A DNA stretch of 64,000 nt, taken from NCBI GenBank assembly GCA_029448655.1, contig JACCLO010000006.1, positions 1,612,001-1,676,000 of the forward strand. The letters are read 5' to 3'. The stretch is from Wolfiporia cocos (taxonomy: Eukaryota > Basidiomycota > Agaricomycetes > Polyporales > Phaeolaceae). Shown here in pieces: positions 35,910-46,346 of the stretch. The position numbers and the translations under genes are program-made. The stretch's first letter is position 1; each line of letters begins with the position of its first letter. A model generated the notes under the pieces. The model worked only from the letters and a program-made list of their open reading frames with translations. It did not search any database and had not been told where the DNA came from.

Positions 35910-36910
35910 TGTGGTTGCAGCCGCTATGAATTGCCTCCATCCCGCTTTGCCCTCAAGGCCTCAAGATTCAGCAGCGATCGCAGACACTTGAGGGAATGAG
36001 TCGTGTATATTTTATCTTCGGTGATATCATGTAAGTCGCACTTGCGCGCATCTGCTGGTTGCTGCTATGCCTTGAATTGCCCTGGGTGGGTCGCTTTGAG
36101 TTGATTGGTACGAGCATGCCTACGACATATCACAGGACGTCATACCAAGAGAAACCGTTTGAATATCGAGATCGCATGATAGCTAGCTCGCGACGGAGGG
36201 ACGATCGAAGACAGACTGGCATCAGCAAACAACGTACTCGCGAAGAGCTGCCACGTCCGCATCTTTCCTCCTACCTTTCATGACCAGCTTCCTGGGATAT
36301 CGTGTATGATGAATTGCTCTCCCGCCGCATCTACCAGATCTGGCTATCGTCAGTTGACAGCACCGAACACCCTCCTTTGCGCGTCGGCATAAATACAGCA
36401 GTGATGCAATCTGATGGCGACAGAGGTGTGATCTTAATATTAGGTCAGGCAGTCGATTAACGTTTAACACGTGCCACGCGCGCAAGCGCTTAGCCGTCTT
36501 TGTGGCATCCGGCCCACGAGCTTGGCCTTGGCGACTCGCGAGTTCCGTTGTCTTTCTCCTATCAAATGAAGGCCAGAGGCCTTCAGAGCCGACGGGGCAC
36601 GTCTAGAGGCGGCCCCCATAAGGGCGCACATACCTACGCGTCGCTAGGCCGGCTTTGACGGGTCGCAAGACAAATCCGCATGGGGCGCCCAGACGATACG
36701 GAACAACGCTGAGCAACATATAAGCCGTACCATGTCAAGATGGCGTTCAGGACTTGGTCCAACTTACGCTCGTTACTCCCTCGACTGGACTTGAGGCGGC
36801 CGGCAGGGCTGGCGACTGCACTGGACATACGCTCGGACTTGCGCTAGACTAGCTGGACACTGGCATTGACGACTTGATACCCCGAGCGATTCGTAAAGGC
36901 AACATTTGAC
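35910..36910. other. Intergenic, upstream region of the AA14 LPMO gene
   Basis: 1 kb without a supported gene. A TATAA-like element (acatataagcc, ~36716-36726) lies about 190 bases before the AA14 start and is a candidate core promoter element. Nothing else recognised. Confidence 0.4.
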
Positions 36911-38449
36911 ATGATCGCCATAGTTCTTCTTTCTCTGACAGCTTTCCTACCGCTGACCGCCGGCCATGCTGGTACGCCCCTGCCGCTTCCCTGCCGCGCC
37001 TGCTCACACTCAGCGCCGCGATACAGCGTTCTGGCACCCATCCATGTGGGGCTTCAATGTGACTGCGCAGACGTTCCCGTACGACAACCGCCCCGTGACG
37101 CCGCTCATGAACTATACCTTCGAGCAATGGTGGTTCCACGGGCACCTCGGCTATCCGCCCAACGCGGGCGACTTCTTCGATCTGCCCGCTGGGCAGCCCG
37201 CGACGGCACAGATCGCGTGCGACAAGGGCGCGACGACGTTCTACGCGTCGGACCCGGGAGGGGACATCCAGGACGGTGACAACGTCTGCCCGGGCTCGCC
37301 CATCTCCGAGTTCCACACGACCGGCCTGGACGACGTCAAGGGCTGCGGGCTCGCGATCACGTACAACTCCGACGTCTCGGATGTGCAGCCGGAGGACTTC
37401 ACGGTATTCAGCATCAACCAAACGTGCGTCTGGACGCGTTTTACGGACTTTCAAGTGCCAGCCCGGATGCCTGCGTGCCCTGAGGGCGGGTGCATCTGCG
37501 CGTTCTTCTGGATCCACTCGGTATGCGGTGTGCTTTCGTTGATGAGTGTTTGATGAACTCTGTTGTGCAGCCCGATAGTGGCGCTGAGCAGAGTGAGTGT
37601 GCCCCAACGTTTGCATCGTACACAATCACTGATCCTTCATCAGACTACATGAACGGCTTCAGGTGTAATGTTACTGGGGCGACATCGGAGGTGCCGCTGG
37701 CGACGCCGCAGCTTCCTCGCCGCTGCGGCGCAGACCCCGCCAACGGCAGAATGGAGGCCGATCTTGGAAATTGTACTTACGGCGCGAAACAGCCTTTCTA
37801 CTGGTTCCAAGCAGAACGCAACAATGTGAGTTCCTATCAAGAAGCATCTCACTCGTGTGTCATTGATGCTAAAATGCTCGCAACAGATGTTTGAAGGAAC
37901 ATACTCTCCGCCGTTCTATAATGACCTCTACAATTTCAAAGACGGTGCCCAGGATGATATCTTCCAGGACTCATATCCCAATGGCATTCCCACTCCCAGT
38001 GTAAATCAGACTATCATCCCGACTCCGTACCTTGGTGGGGCGATTTCAACCGCGACCTCAGCTTCGACCTCAGCTGCAGCCAGCACAACTACTGCTGCAG
38101 CCGCCACAACTACTGCTGCGGTCGACACGACTGCTGCTGCGATCAGCACGACTACTGCCATGGCCAGCACGACTACTGCCGCGACCGGCAATGGCTCGGA
38201 AACGCTCACGCCAACCACCTCGGCTGGTACTGGTAAACCAACGTGGTACGTATCTCATTACGTTGCGCGGAATCCGATTATGACGATGCTCTCTACTGCA
38301 GCAAACCTCGCACTGCTGCGTCTCGCTTGCGGTCACTTCGGGAACGCGCAAGATCAAGTTGGCTCAATTCGACGCTCGACTCGGTGCAAGGCAACATCCG
38401 CAGACACAGGAGTATGCATGATAGGAGTAAACTGTGGCGTCCCTTCTAA
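36911..38449 (+). CDS. AA14 family lytic polysaccharide monooxygenase (secreted)
   Basis: Copper enzyme of family AA14; characterised members oxidatively cleave xylan on cellulose. Exons 36911-36971, 37027-37520, 37571-37825, 37887-38245, 38302-38449; 438 residues. A signal peptide ([17 protein letters not shown]) ends just before His19, which would be the N-terminal copper ligand (mature [12 protein letters not shown]). [19 protein letters not shown] holds the second histidine. [35 protein letters not shown] and [16 protein letters not shown] are AA14 signatures. After ~330 residues a Thr/Ala/Ser-rich linker (~10 short TTTAA-type units) leads to a basic tail ([19 protein letters not shown]). 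There is no carbohydrate-binding module. The last intron is less certain; read-through would give a different tail. Confidence 0.88.
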
Positions 38450-38705
38450 ACTGCCCGTTGTGGCCGCCGGCCGCCCTCAGAGTTCTATTTACTTTGCATG
38501 TACTAGCTGCACATGCTGGCACAGCGCAGCTTCATGTATTGTAGTGCGCAGTGTAGTCTATCCATTCTCGTTTAGTTGTTCAAAATCGCGATTGGCGAGC
38601 TAGATCTAGATAAGCGGCAGACGCCGAGGTTCCGCGATCGCGCCGAAGTCGCGCCCACGACGTTGCCAGAGACCATTTCCTGTATCGCACCTCACAGTTG
38701 CAAGG

Positions 38706-41425
38706 ATGCCGCGAGAAATCATCAACGTACAGGTAGGCGCACCGCTTGTGCTCCATACAGCTCACCGACGGAGATACCGCGCAGACTGGGCAGGTGAGAT
38801 ACGCACGACGTTGTTACCCAGTCGATCAGTCACAGAAGGCGCGCTCCGCGTACCATATCAGGCTGGCAACCAAATTGGCGAGAGTTTCTGGGAGATGCTC
38901 CTCGCCGAGCACGGGCTAGACAACGAAGGCGTGAGTGTCGCGTCGCCCGGTGCTGCGTCCCGAACCGCGCTGATCCGCAGGCGCCAGTTCTACAAGGGCA
39001 ACGACCCCTTGCAACTCCCGATGGTGCGTGCTGAGCGGCGCAGGCGGTTGCCTTGTCGTCCGTGCCTGATGCGACGCCCCCAGGTCGACGTCTTCTTTTC
39101 CGAGATCGATCAGCCGAATGGACCGAGCAAGTACGTCCCGCGCAGCGTGCAGATTGATCTCGAGCAGGGCGTGTGCGCCCGTGTACGTGATGCCGATCCC
39201 ATCGACGCGTCTGCGGGACCGAGCTGAGATGATGGTGCTGTCAGATTCGCTCTGGCAAGATGGGCGCGCTGTTTCGGCCGGATACTTTCATCACTGCGGA
39301 AAGTGGCGCGGGCAATAATTGGGCCAAAGGATGTGCGTGCTGCCTGCCCTTATCCGAGAGTGATTATTGACCATATGTGTAGTTTACACAGAAGGTAGGG
39401 CAGGGCATTGGGTCCGCGATGTGGAAAGCTGATCGTCTGCATAGGTGCCGAGCTTGTGGACAACATCATGGTACTTTGCAACTCACCAGATTGTCACCCG
39501 TATGCTCACATCGTGCAAATAGGACATCATACGGCGGCAAGCAGAATCGTGCGATGCTATGCAGGGCTTCCAGCTGATTCACTCACTGGGCGGAGGAACT
39601 GGCGCAGGACTAGGCACACTGCTGCTATCTAAATTCCGAGAAGTTGTGTCAACCGCTACCCACATGCTCTGCTCCCTGATATGAATATCACAGGAATATC
39701 CTGATAGGATGCTGTCCACCTTTTCCATCCTTCCCTCTCCCAAGGTGATCCCCGATTGACCACCGACAGTCAATGTTGCTCACTGATTGATCTGGTCAGG
39801 TCTCCGAAACTGTAGTCGAGGTACGTGAACATCTCCCCGGCCGAGATCATGGCGTTTGACTGCACGCAGCCATACAATGCACTACTCGCCATACATCAAC
39901 TGGTCGAAAATAGCGACCTCACGATGGTCGTCGACAATGAAGCGCTGTAAGCCCCCACTCTCATCGTATTTTGGGACGTCCGCGCTCACCGTGTTCGTTA
40001 TCAGATATGACATCAGCGTTCAAACGCTGAAGGTCAAGGCCCCAACATTCACAGATCTGAACGTCGTACGTAGTCCTATTCTCGTATCTCCGACGAGGCA
40101 CCGACCATCTGCAGATCGTGTCGCAAGTCATGTGCGGAGTCAGCACGAGTCTACGGTTCCCCGGACAGCTAAACGGGTAAGCATCCGCTCGCCAGCAGGC
40201 ATACCGCTGCTGATGGGACGACCTAGCGACCTCCGAAAGCTGGGCCTGAACCTCATTCCGTTCCCTCGAGTGAGCGCCCACCCCTCATGCCGTGCCGAAG
40301 ATGCGCTCAACCACGCCCAATATCCAGCTCCATTTCCTGATGCCTAGCTACGCGCCATTGCACGACCCGAAGGCGAAGGCGTTCGCCCGCCTGTCCGTGC
40401 CCGAGCTGACGTCTGCGTGAGTTCCGCCGGACCCGCTACACGTGCTTGCACGAATAAACTACCGAGCTGTGCAGGCTGTTTGACCGCAGGAGCCTCCTCG
40501 TCGCTTGCGACCCCCGGTACGGGTGAGTGACCAGTCCTTTCGCTAGCGTGGGCGGCCGCTGAGAATTCGTCAGCCGTTACTTGACAGCAGCGACAATCTT
40601 CCGAGGAAAGATCTCGTCACGAGAGGTTAGTCATCGCATGTACATAACCGTGACTGTCAATGCTGATGCTTAATATTGCCGTTACAGGCAGAAGTGAGTG
40701 TGACTGGATGAGACGCTTATGCATTCGGAATTGACATACCATTAGCACTCGGTTTTGGAGCTTCAAAGAAAGAACTCCAACCAATTCGTTGAGTGCGTAA
40801 AGATTGCCTCAAGTCATACGTATGCTAAGAAACCGAATTTGGCAGATGGATACCCGACAATGTCTCCGTAGCATTGTGCTCGGTACCACCTGTAGGACAA
40901 ACACAGGCGAGCGAATTTGGACTTTGGATCTCAAGCACACAAGCTGACGGTCAGAATAGGCTGCAACATGTCTAGCAAATTCCACTGCTGTGCAAGAACT
41001 ATTCCAGCGTACGCTAAATCAGGTTTGTGACCGCGCTCCTGGAATAGCTTTGTCGTGACTCTGGGACCATCGATTTCTAGTTCGGTGCCATGTACAAGCG
41101 GGGCGCCTTCCTCCACTGGTACACCGGAGAAGGCATGGATGCAATGGAATTTTCGGAAGCGGAAAGCAATGCGCACGATATAGTGTAAGTCGTTGGAGCG
41201 TATAGTCCCTATCGTTCTACATTCTCATCGCTACCATTAGCTCGGAATACCAGCAGGTAGGATTCATGCCTCAGGCTGCCTCCGATTGTACATTGCTAAC
41301 CCCTGGTACAGTACCAAGAGGCTACCCTAGAAGCAGACGAGCAAGATGAATACTATGAGCACGAAGAGTACGCGGAAGATCTTAACGCACATCAGGAGGA
41401 GGAATTCACCGATGGCGCGGAATAA
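38706..41425 (+). CDS. Divergent beta-tubulin, 25 exons with microexons
   Basis: Beta-tubulin paralogue, 465 residues. Exons: 38706-38732, 38785-38793, 38862-38930, 38988-39023, 39084-39182, 39245-39332, 39383-39394, 39445-39470, 39523-39642, 39694-39744, 39800-39820, 39870-39946, 40005-40062, 40115-40176, 40227-40269, 40328-40416, 40475-40522, 40574-40625, 40688-40693, 40746-40792, 40846-40906, 40960-41022, 41081-41184, 41241-41256, 41312-41425. MPREIINVQ+TGQ+[12 protein letters not shown] opens it; [10 protein letters not shown] (145-154) is the GTP-binding loop; [23 protein letters not shown] and [10 protein letters not shown] are beta-type. The usual Cys in QCGNQIG is Ala. The residues matching E198 and F200 of standard beta-tubulin are Leu and Met. 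The acidic tail is long and Tyr-rich. The intron after 40906 starts with GC. Frame is intact throughout, so it is probably functional. Confidence 0.85.
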
Positions 41426-41993
41426 GACTGCACGCACTGCTCACCAGGACATGCAACCGGCGATCCATTCATATCCGTATCTACGTTGCTAATTATCTGT
41501 CGTATGCTGCTAATTCAGATGATAATCCTGTTGTGTAAATGCGACGTTTGTGTTGTTCCGATAATACGCCGCAGTGATGCAGCGGGGCCCCGTGGGGTCC
41601 GGTCCTGGTAACAGTGGCCGCATCACTGCTGCAGGTATTTCCGAGGTTTCTCCTTCCACTGTGGCGGAGCTCATGCTAACTCAAAAAGCACTTCCTATCA
41701 GGCGACGTCGGGAAGAAGATAGCGATTTCTCTTCTCATGATAGTCTTTATTAGGTACATGTGAAATTGACACCCGCCGAAGAGGCGTACGCCGTTCTCGA
41801 CTTGTGTCACGAATAAAACAAGTGCACGAGATGCGTAAAGACATGGCGTGGTATGGTTCTCTACTGCCTCACTTCAGACCTTGTGATCCACAGGAAGGCC
41901 AACCACGGACCGTGCCCGAGCCTGCGTACGTCTAAGGCGCTGGTGTATATAAGGCCGCAGAGTCCGCGTGAGGTTCAGGACACTGCAACCAAG
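41426..41993. other. Intergenic: tubulin 3' flank and promoter of the DUF1479 gene
   Basis: 570 bases without a gene. Contains the TATA box listed separately close to its right end. Confidence 0.5.
41946..41952 (+). promoter_or_regulatory. TATA box of the DUF1479 gene
   Basis: TATATAA, followed by gg, 42 bases before the ATG at 41994. With normal TATA-to-start spacing of about 30 bases, the 5' UTR would be only some 10-15 bases long. Confidence 0.6.
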
Positions 41994-43786
41994 ATGTCAA
42001 AGCCCGAGCTCGGTCCCTGCCCCCCGCGCTTTGTGGAGATCAAGAAGGAGATCGCGGCCTCGTATCCCGACTTCCAGGCGCGGGTCACCAAGTCTTGGAA
42101 CGAGCTCCTCGCTGAACTGGACAAGGTCACCGGGGAGATTGCCAAGCAAGGCACGGACGTATGCGACGTCGATTTCGCAGCAGATTGTACATGCTAATGA
42201 GCATCTCAGTACGTCCCACAGGTCAAGTTCTCCGAGCTCGCGACTCTGAGCCCCGAGCGCGTCGAGGAAATCAGACGCAAAGGCAGTGTTGTCATTCGCG
42301 ATGTCGTTGATGATAGCGAAGCGTCGTCCTGGAAGGAATGGTTGAAGGAGTACGTCTCCACTAACCCAGGAATCGAAGGTCCGTGGCTGCGGGCGAGATC
42401 TACTGCGACGCATATCCCTCAAACCTTTCGTTTATAGGGTTCCCTGCGGAAGACAAACAATTCTTCCAACTCTAGTACGAGCTAACAATGAATGTGTTCC
42501 ATGCGCATACTGACATGATTTCAGCTGGACGAAGTCACAGGTCCGCGCACGCGGCCATCCGAACGTCCTCGCAGTCACCAGCTGGCTGAACAACATGTAC
42601 CACGTAAGGTCTGGCGCGAAGATCGAGAACGTCGACCTCAACACGCCGCTCACCTACGCCGACCGCTTCCGCATCCGGCATCCGGGCGTGCAGTGGGACG
42701 CGCACCCTCCCCACGTCGACGGTATGTCTGCTCCTGACTCGACGGATTTGGGGTTACGAAGGATCGTCATCAGGTGGAGGGATCGAACGTTGGGAGGACC
42801 CCACGTTCCGGAAATGCTTCGAAGACCTCTTCTCCGGCAACTGGCACGCACACGACCCCTACGACCTCGAGAACCGCATCAACGCGCGCAGCTCAATGTA
42901 CGGTAGAGCCGGCCAGGTATGTGAAGCGTATCCAGATACGTTCCCTCCCCCTGAATTTCCGCTACAGGCCACAGTGTTCCGCACGTACCAGGGCTGGCTC
43001 GCCGTCAGGTACGTAGCACAGAAGACGACCATATCCACTCTGACACTGAACGTCCATCTAACACAGCGAGACCGCTCCTCGTGAGGGCACCCTGCAGGTG
43101 TTCCCGAGCGTCTACCTCTCGAACGCATACACGATCCTGCGCCCCTTCTTCCGCCAGAAGGCGGGCACCGACGACCCGCTCGACGCGAACAACTGGGAGT
43201 ACGGTCAGTCCGCGCCCGACGCCCCCGCACGCGCCCGCCGCTGACGGCCCGACAGACATCACCTCGTCCGACTTCCCGGGCGTGTACGCGACCGGGTCGG
43301 GCTTCCGCGGCCCGTGGCCGAACACGAAGACGCACCCGCACCTCCGGCTCGAGCAGACGATGGTCTCCGTGCCCAAGGTCTGCCCGGGCGACATGGTCTT
43401 CTGGCACTGCGTGCGCCGCCCTCCTCCCTATCCTCGTGCGCCCGCCGCTGACACTGACGCCGACGCCGCCCGCAGGACGTGATCCACGCCGTCGAGAAGG
43501 AGCACACGGGCACGGACGACTCTGCCGGTGCGTAGCGCGGCCGAGGCACGGTGCGACTCGCGCGAGCTGACCGGTCGGAACAGTGATGTACATCCCCGCC
43601 GTCCCGCTCACGCCGTCCAACGCGGTGTACGTGCAGAGGCAGAAGGAGAACTTCGTCAAGGGCATCGCGCCGCCCGACTTCCCGCCGACCAGGGGCGAGG
43701 GCGACTATGCGGGCGTCGGCCGGCCGGAGGACATCGAGAGCCCGGTGGGCAGGGTCGCCATGGGCTTCGCGATCCCTGTCGCGTGA
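41994..43786 (+). CDS. DUF1479 family protein (2-oxoglutarate/Fe(II) oxygenase-like)
   Basis: Member of the DUF1479 (YbiU-like) family, whose fold is that of 2OG/Fe(II) dioxygenases; substrate unknown. Ten exons: 41994-42158, 42210-42378, 42438-42474, 42525-42721, 42774-42916, 42968-43008, 43067-43203, 43256-43410, 43476-43527, 43584-43786; 432 residues. Seen: PPRFVEIKKEI at the N-terminus, RRKGSVVIRDVVDD (~80-95), YWTKSQVRARGHPN, the LTYADRFRIRHPG segment, DAHPPHVDGGGIERW (His and Asp suitable as metal ligands), GTLQVFPSVYLSNAYTILRPFF, PGDMVFWHCDVIHAVE (candidate distal His), and MYIPAVPLTPSNAVYVQRQ. Codon third positions are very GC-rich in the 3' half. Confidence 0.87.
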
Positions 43787-44000
43787 GGCGGGGTGCCCGG
43801 CGTGCGAAGTTAGATGAGAGACTGTGGTGGCCGTGTAATATATGTGTATGTAGATGACTGGTCCCGCAGGATTGCAGAGTAGCTCGGTCCAGACTGCGCG
43901 GGTTATGCAGCGATATGCGATTATGAGTGTACAGGTTGCTGCGCTAAGCTACATGTCTGCTTGTTACAAGTTCGCTCGTATCATCTCGTCGCTTCTGAAA

Positions 44001-44874
44001 TTACCACTTGAGGTACGGCAGGAACTTGCCACTGGGTATCGAGGGTGTCAGCCGCGCAGACGCTAGACGAACGTAATACGCACTCGAACGACAGGACAAC
44101 GCGGTCGCCCTTCGGATCCGGCTTGCGGTCTACAGTCACTTTGCAGTCGATCATTGACATGATGCCGTCTCCAAACTGGATTCAAAGTCAGCGCTGAGCA
44201 CCGTGTCGGGCTGCTAAATACCACAGACCTTCTCGTGAATGACCGCCTAGCACAGAATGCTCAGTATGTCATGAACCTGCGAAGAAGTATATGCTATAGT
44301 ACCTTGATCGCGTTCCCGTAAACGAGGACGCCCTGCAAGCAAATTAGACCGAGCATCCAGAGATGGCGCTTCACACCCACCTCGAAGAGACGGTAGAGCA
44401 CCGGGTCGGTCGGGGGCACCGGGCCAATCCCGCGGTGCGGCCACCAGTTCTGGCCGATCTCGGCCTGCAGGCTGTCATGTGGGATCTCGAGGAAGCTGGA
44501 CAGGGCCGCGAGCTCCTCCTGTGAAAGTTTTGCCTGCGATGAGAGGACGAGGTGAGATCACGGATGCTCGGCGGCACAGGCGGGCAAGACCTACCTGTCC
44601 GTAGAACATGGCCGCCATCCAGACCTCGTCTCTGCCGATCGCCTTCGCGATCTGGTCGAAGGTGTATCCTGCATGGAGGAATGTGTCCGTTTGGAATTTG
44701 GGGCTGCGTGTGACAAGCAAGCTTACCCTTCTTCGCCTTTGCCTCAAAGAGGGCAGCGCAGATAGGCGGGAGATCCGCGAAGGGCCCGGCGGAGGTGTTC
44801 ACTTTCTACACGCGACTCGCTTGAGTAACGCTCCGCGGCGGCGAGGAAATCACACTGACCAGTGCGGAGGACAT
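44001..44874 (-). CDS. CYN1: Cyanate hydratase (cyanase)
   Basis: Converts cyanate and bicarbonate to ammonia and CO2. Exons 44874-44860, 44805-44727, 44668-44595, 44533-44381, 44332-44303, 44246-44229, 44175-44084, 44031-44001; 163 residues. N-terminal helical part with ALFEAKAKKGYTFDQIAKAIGR-type sequence (split over exons), MFYGQAKLSQEELAAL, then QNWWPHRGIGPVPPTDPVLYR. The catalytic triad maps to Arg104, Glu107 (YRLFE) and Ser130 (FGDGIMSMID); the spacing of 3 and 23 matches E. coli R96, E99, S122. The C-terminus KPDPKGDRVVLSF and GKFLPYLKW is canonical. The first exon encodes only five residues and exon 6 only six. Complete and probably active. Confidence 0.95.
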
Positions 44875-45403
44875 CGCGGATGCTTGAATCTACGAGAGCG
44901 GGTGCGAGTGGGTGGACAAGTGCAACGGACAGACGTGAGAGGCAGCCCGAGCAGGCCGCCGCCTCTTATACACATATACACACTGGAATAGATCATCCTG
45001 AGTTGCCCTCCGATCACAAGTGCGCACACGTGACATCATGCGCTCCGAGCCCGGGCGGCACGGAATCCCTCGGCGAACGGGTGCGCGTCAGAGACGGCCA
45101 AGACCGGCAGCGAGTGCAAAGGGCGGGACGTGGTGCACGAATGTATAATGGGCGATGCACCGAGTGGCCAGCTCGCTCCGTCGCCGCCCGCACCCGCGAG
45201 CACGCGCCGGTGGGCTGCACAACCTCACACACCAACGCCATCCGATGCCGGGATCGCTGATGCACGCAGCAGGAGGCATGGGATGCTATTCGTGTGTGCT
45301 ACGCTAGAAACATGGGTCCTAGGATCAGGTCGCATCAGACATCTCCTGGCGCGTGTCGTTCAGCGCACCGCACATGCAGCGCGAGCTTCAGCCCGGCACC
45401 CGC
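44875..45403. other. Intergenic: cyanase promoter region and SDHAF3 3' flank
   Basis: About 530 GC-rich bases. A tatacacatatacac-like AT run (~44968-44982, read on the plus strand) lies roughly 100 bases upstream of the cyanase start. No gene supported. Confidence 0.4.
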
Positions 45404-46051
45404 TCACGCCTTTGAGCCCTCGCCGGCGTCGTCTGCGCCTTGCGGCTTCCACACTTCCTTCGTCGCGTTCATCAGCTCGTACAGCTGTCCGAGCTGCTCT
45501 GCAGACATCTAGAGACACAGAGTTACAAACGCTTCAGTGACTCCGGGCAGGCACGGGCAGGGATGCGTGCGAGGAAATGTGAACCTTCTCCAGCACCGTT
45601 GGGTCCAACCGCCGCCCGGCAAAGTCCTTGGCGCCCGGGCCCACGGGCAGCTCGTCCAGGTACATCTTCCACTGCGAGAGGAACCCGATGATGTGCACCT
45701 TGTTCGCGACCGACCTGTGTCTGTGGAACTCTGCAGCGCGAGCCGTTACAGTAGCAGGACCACAGCCCGTGTGAGTACGGCGGCCGCAGTCGAACGCGAG
45801 CAAGCTGAGCGGACCTGCTCTGACATAGTCGTCTCCGAGCGAGCGCATCTCGTACGGCAGCGACCGGTGCGCGCGCAGGATCCTTCGGTAGAGTCTAGTT
45901 GCGCGCGGTGCCTCAGAACGTGCATGACTGACCGGAAGCCGAGCTCGACTAGCCCTTACGGTTTTGGTGGAAGAAGAGCTGCGTTGGCTTCCCGCAGATT
46001 CAGAGGTCGCTTCGAGATAGATTCGGCGAGGCGGACGATAGTCGAGCGCAT
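45404..46051 (-). CDS. SDH7: Succinate dehydrogenase assembly factor 3 (LYR protein, ACN9/SDH7)
   Basis: Mitochondrial matrix LYR-motif protein that protects the Sdh2 Fe-S subunit during complex II assembly. Exons 46051-45960, 45894-45815, 45730-45585, 45508-45404; 140 residues. The N-terminus MRSTIVRLAESISKRPL is basic and hydroxylated. The LYR triplet is at 32-34 (PLYRRILRAHRSLP), followed by MRSLGDDYVRAEF, HIIGFLSQWKMYLDELP and LDPTVLEKMSAEQLGQLYEL, all signatures of Acn9/SDHAF3. The start is fixed by in-frame splicing of the first exon to the LYR helix. Confidence 0.92.
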
Positions 46052-46346
46052 TGTGCAGAGTCGTTGCGTTCGCAGCAAGCTAGAGGAATAGTCAGAGGAA
46101 TAGTCAGATGGATGCACCAGTACAGGCCGTCGCGGCTAATGCCGGACCGAGCCACCTTAGAAGTGGCTCTGTGGTGTGGCTCACTCCGCAAGTATTCCAA
46201 TTGCAACCCGATGTTGTGAAATTTCTGTGGGTCGACATGTGATACAGTATATTGAGTTCACTTGATATCCGCTAATGATACAGCTCTAGGTTGTTGTTAC
46301 AGTGCTAGGATGTTGTGGCTAATGGTTCCATGTCTGCACACGCGTA

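Noticed and set aside
36222..36828. Short frames upstream of the AA14 gene as separate small genes
   Set aside because: No similarity, no consistent splice sites, and composition typical of intergenic DNA here.
38706..38793. Gamma-tubulin as identity for the tubulin gene (start MPREII)
   Set aside because: The start resembles gamma-tubulin, but [34 protein letters not shown] and the acidic C-terminus are beta-type.
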